Shown here piece after piece: positions 63,835-64,000 of a stretch of DNA of 64,000 nt (the first letter of the stretch is position 1; each line of letters opens with the position of its first letter). Source of the stretch: Gigantopelta aegis. Taxonomy: Eukaryota; Mollusca; Gastropoda; Neomphalida; Peltospiridae. The DNA is taken from positions 61,066,531 through 61,130,530 of the forward strand of contig NC_054701.1 of NCBI RefSeq assembly GCF_016097555.1, written 5' to 3'. The notes below the pieces were generated by a model. It saw only the letters and a program-made list of their open reading frames with translations, made no database searches and had not been told where the DNA came from. A program made the translations under genes and the position numbers.

Positions 63835-64000
63835 CGCAATATGCAGTTTCATTCTTGATGGTTCTCCCGAGTCTCTGTACAATACATTGAAGGTTTTAGA
63901 TTATTATCAGGCCTAAAAATTAATTTTTCTAAATCAAAAGCTATATGGATCGGAAAGAAAAAGTTTTCTAAGGATGTGTTCCATCGTACGCGGTGGAAGT
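63835..64000 (+). mobile_element. LINE reverse transcriptase fragment, runs off the window
   Basis: LDGSPESLYNTLKVLDYY and, after a frame break, SGLKINFSKSKAIWIGKKKF match the region just after the catalytic YADD block of non-LTR reverse transcriptases. It is a different element from the LINE at 11653. Confidence 0.75.

Overview
This is a repeat-dense, intron-rich animal genomic window. Short exons carry GT-AG junctions, there are many tRNA-derived SINEs, several MITE families, a Tc1 transposon, a LINE and a decayed Polinton-type element. No prokaryotic features are present. The repeats and microsatellites suggest a lophotrochozoan, probably a mollusc. That is inference, because I could not search any database.

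Two host genes are readable from spliced exons, and they converge on each other. (1) On the + strand, about 1.9-17.3 kb, lies the 3' part of an ANKRD13-family gene. Eight exons (1922-2011, 3206-3389, 5044-5110, 6360-6518, 8131-8410, 9436-9597, 10669-10846, 17115-17322) stay in phase. They encode the GPCR-chaperone-like domain and four C-terminal ubiquitin-interacting motifs; the N-terminal ankyrin exons lie upstream of the window. (2) On the - strand, 42.65-27.05 kb, lies a matrix metalloproteinase gene of ten exons: signal peptide, peptidoglycan-binding-like prodomain, cysteine switch, RRRR furin site, catalytic domain with HEIGHSLGLRH, Thr/Pro-rich hinge and hemopexin domain. The predicted length is about 580 residues if one disturbed junction still splices.

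Between and within these genes are mobile elements. A 5'-truncated LINE (11.65-13.67 kb) lies in the last ANKRD13 intron. A complete-looking Tc1-type transposon with 30-bp inverted repeats and an open 335-residue DD34E transposase (28.38-29.89 kb) lies in the last MMP intron. About thirty SINE copies fall into types that share a body but differ in tRNA-like head, plus a separate SINE with an (ATTC)n tail. Six copies of a palindromic TTAA-flanked MITE and several pogo/Tigger-like MITEs are also present. The 40.9-48 kb stretch is mostly SINEs. A large degenerate inverted repeat array spans 46.3-50.5 kb.

The right end (55.7-62.1 kb) holds two broken, inverted pieces of a Polinton/Maverick-type element: an integrase fragment, an uncharacterised protein, a C2H2 finger joined by a Pro/Gln linker to a packaging-type ATPase, and another zinc-finger protein. 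Both pieces lie next to fragments of Cys/His-rich proteins of unknown role. The last 170 bases hold a decayed LINE reverse transcriptase.

The main theme is damage or remodelling at exon edges. Splice acceptors of three ANKRD13 exons are duplicated (72-bp, 42-bp and 77-bp repeats). In the MMP gene, one exon's 3' end is duplicated downstream, a SINE sits on another exon's donor, and a TTAA MITE abuts a third donor.
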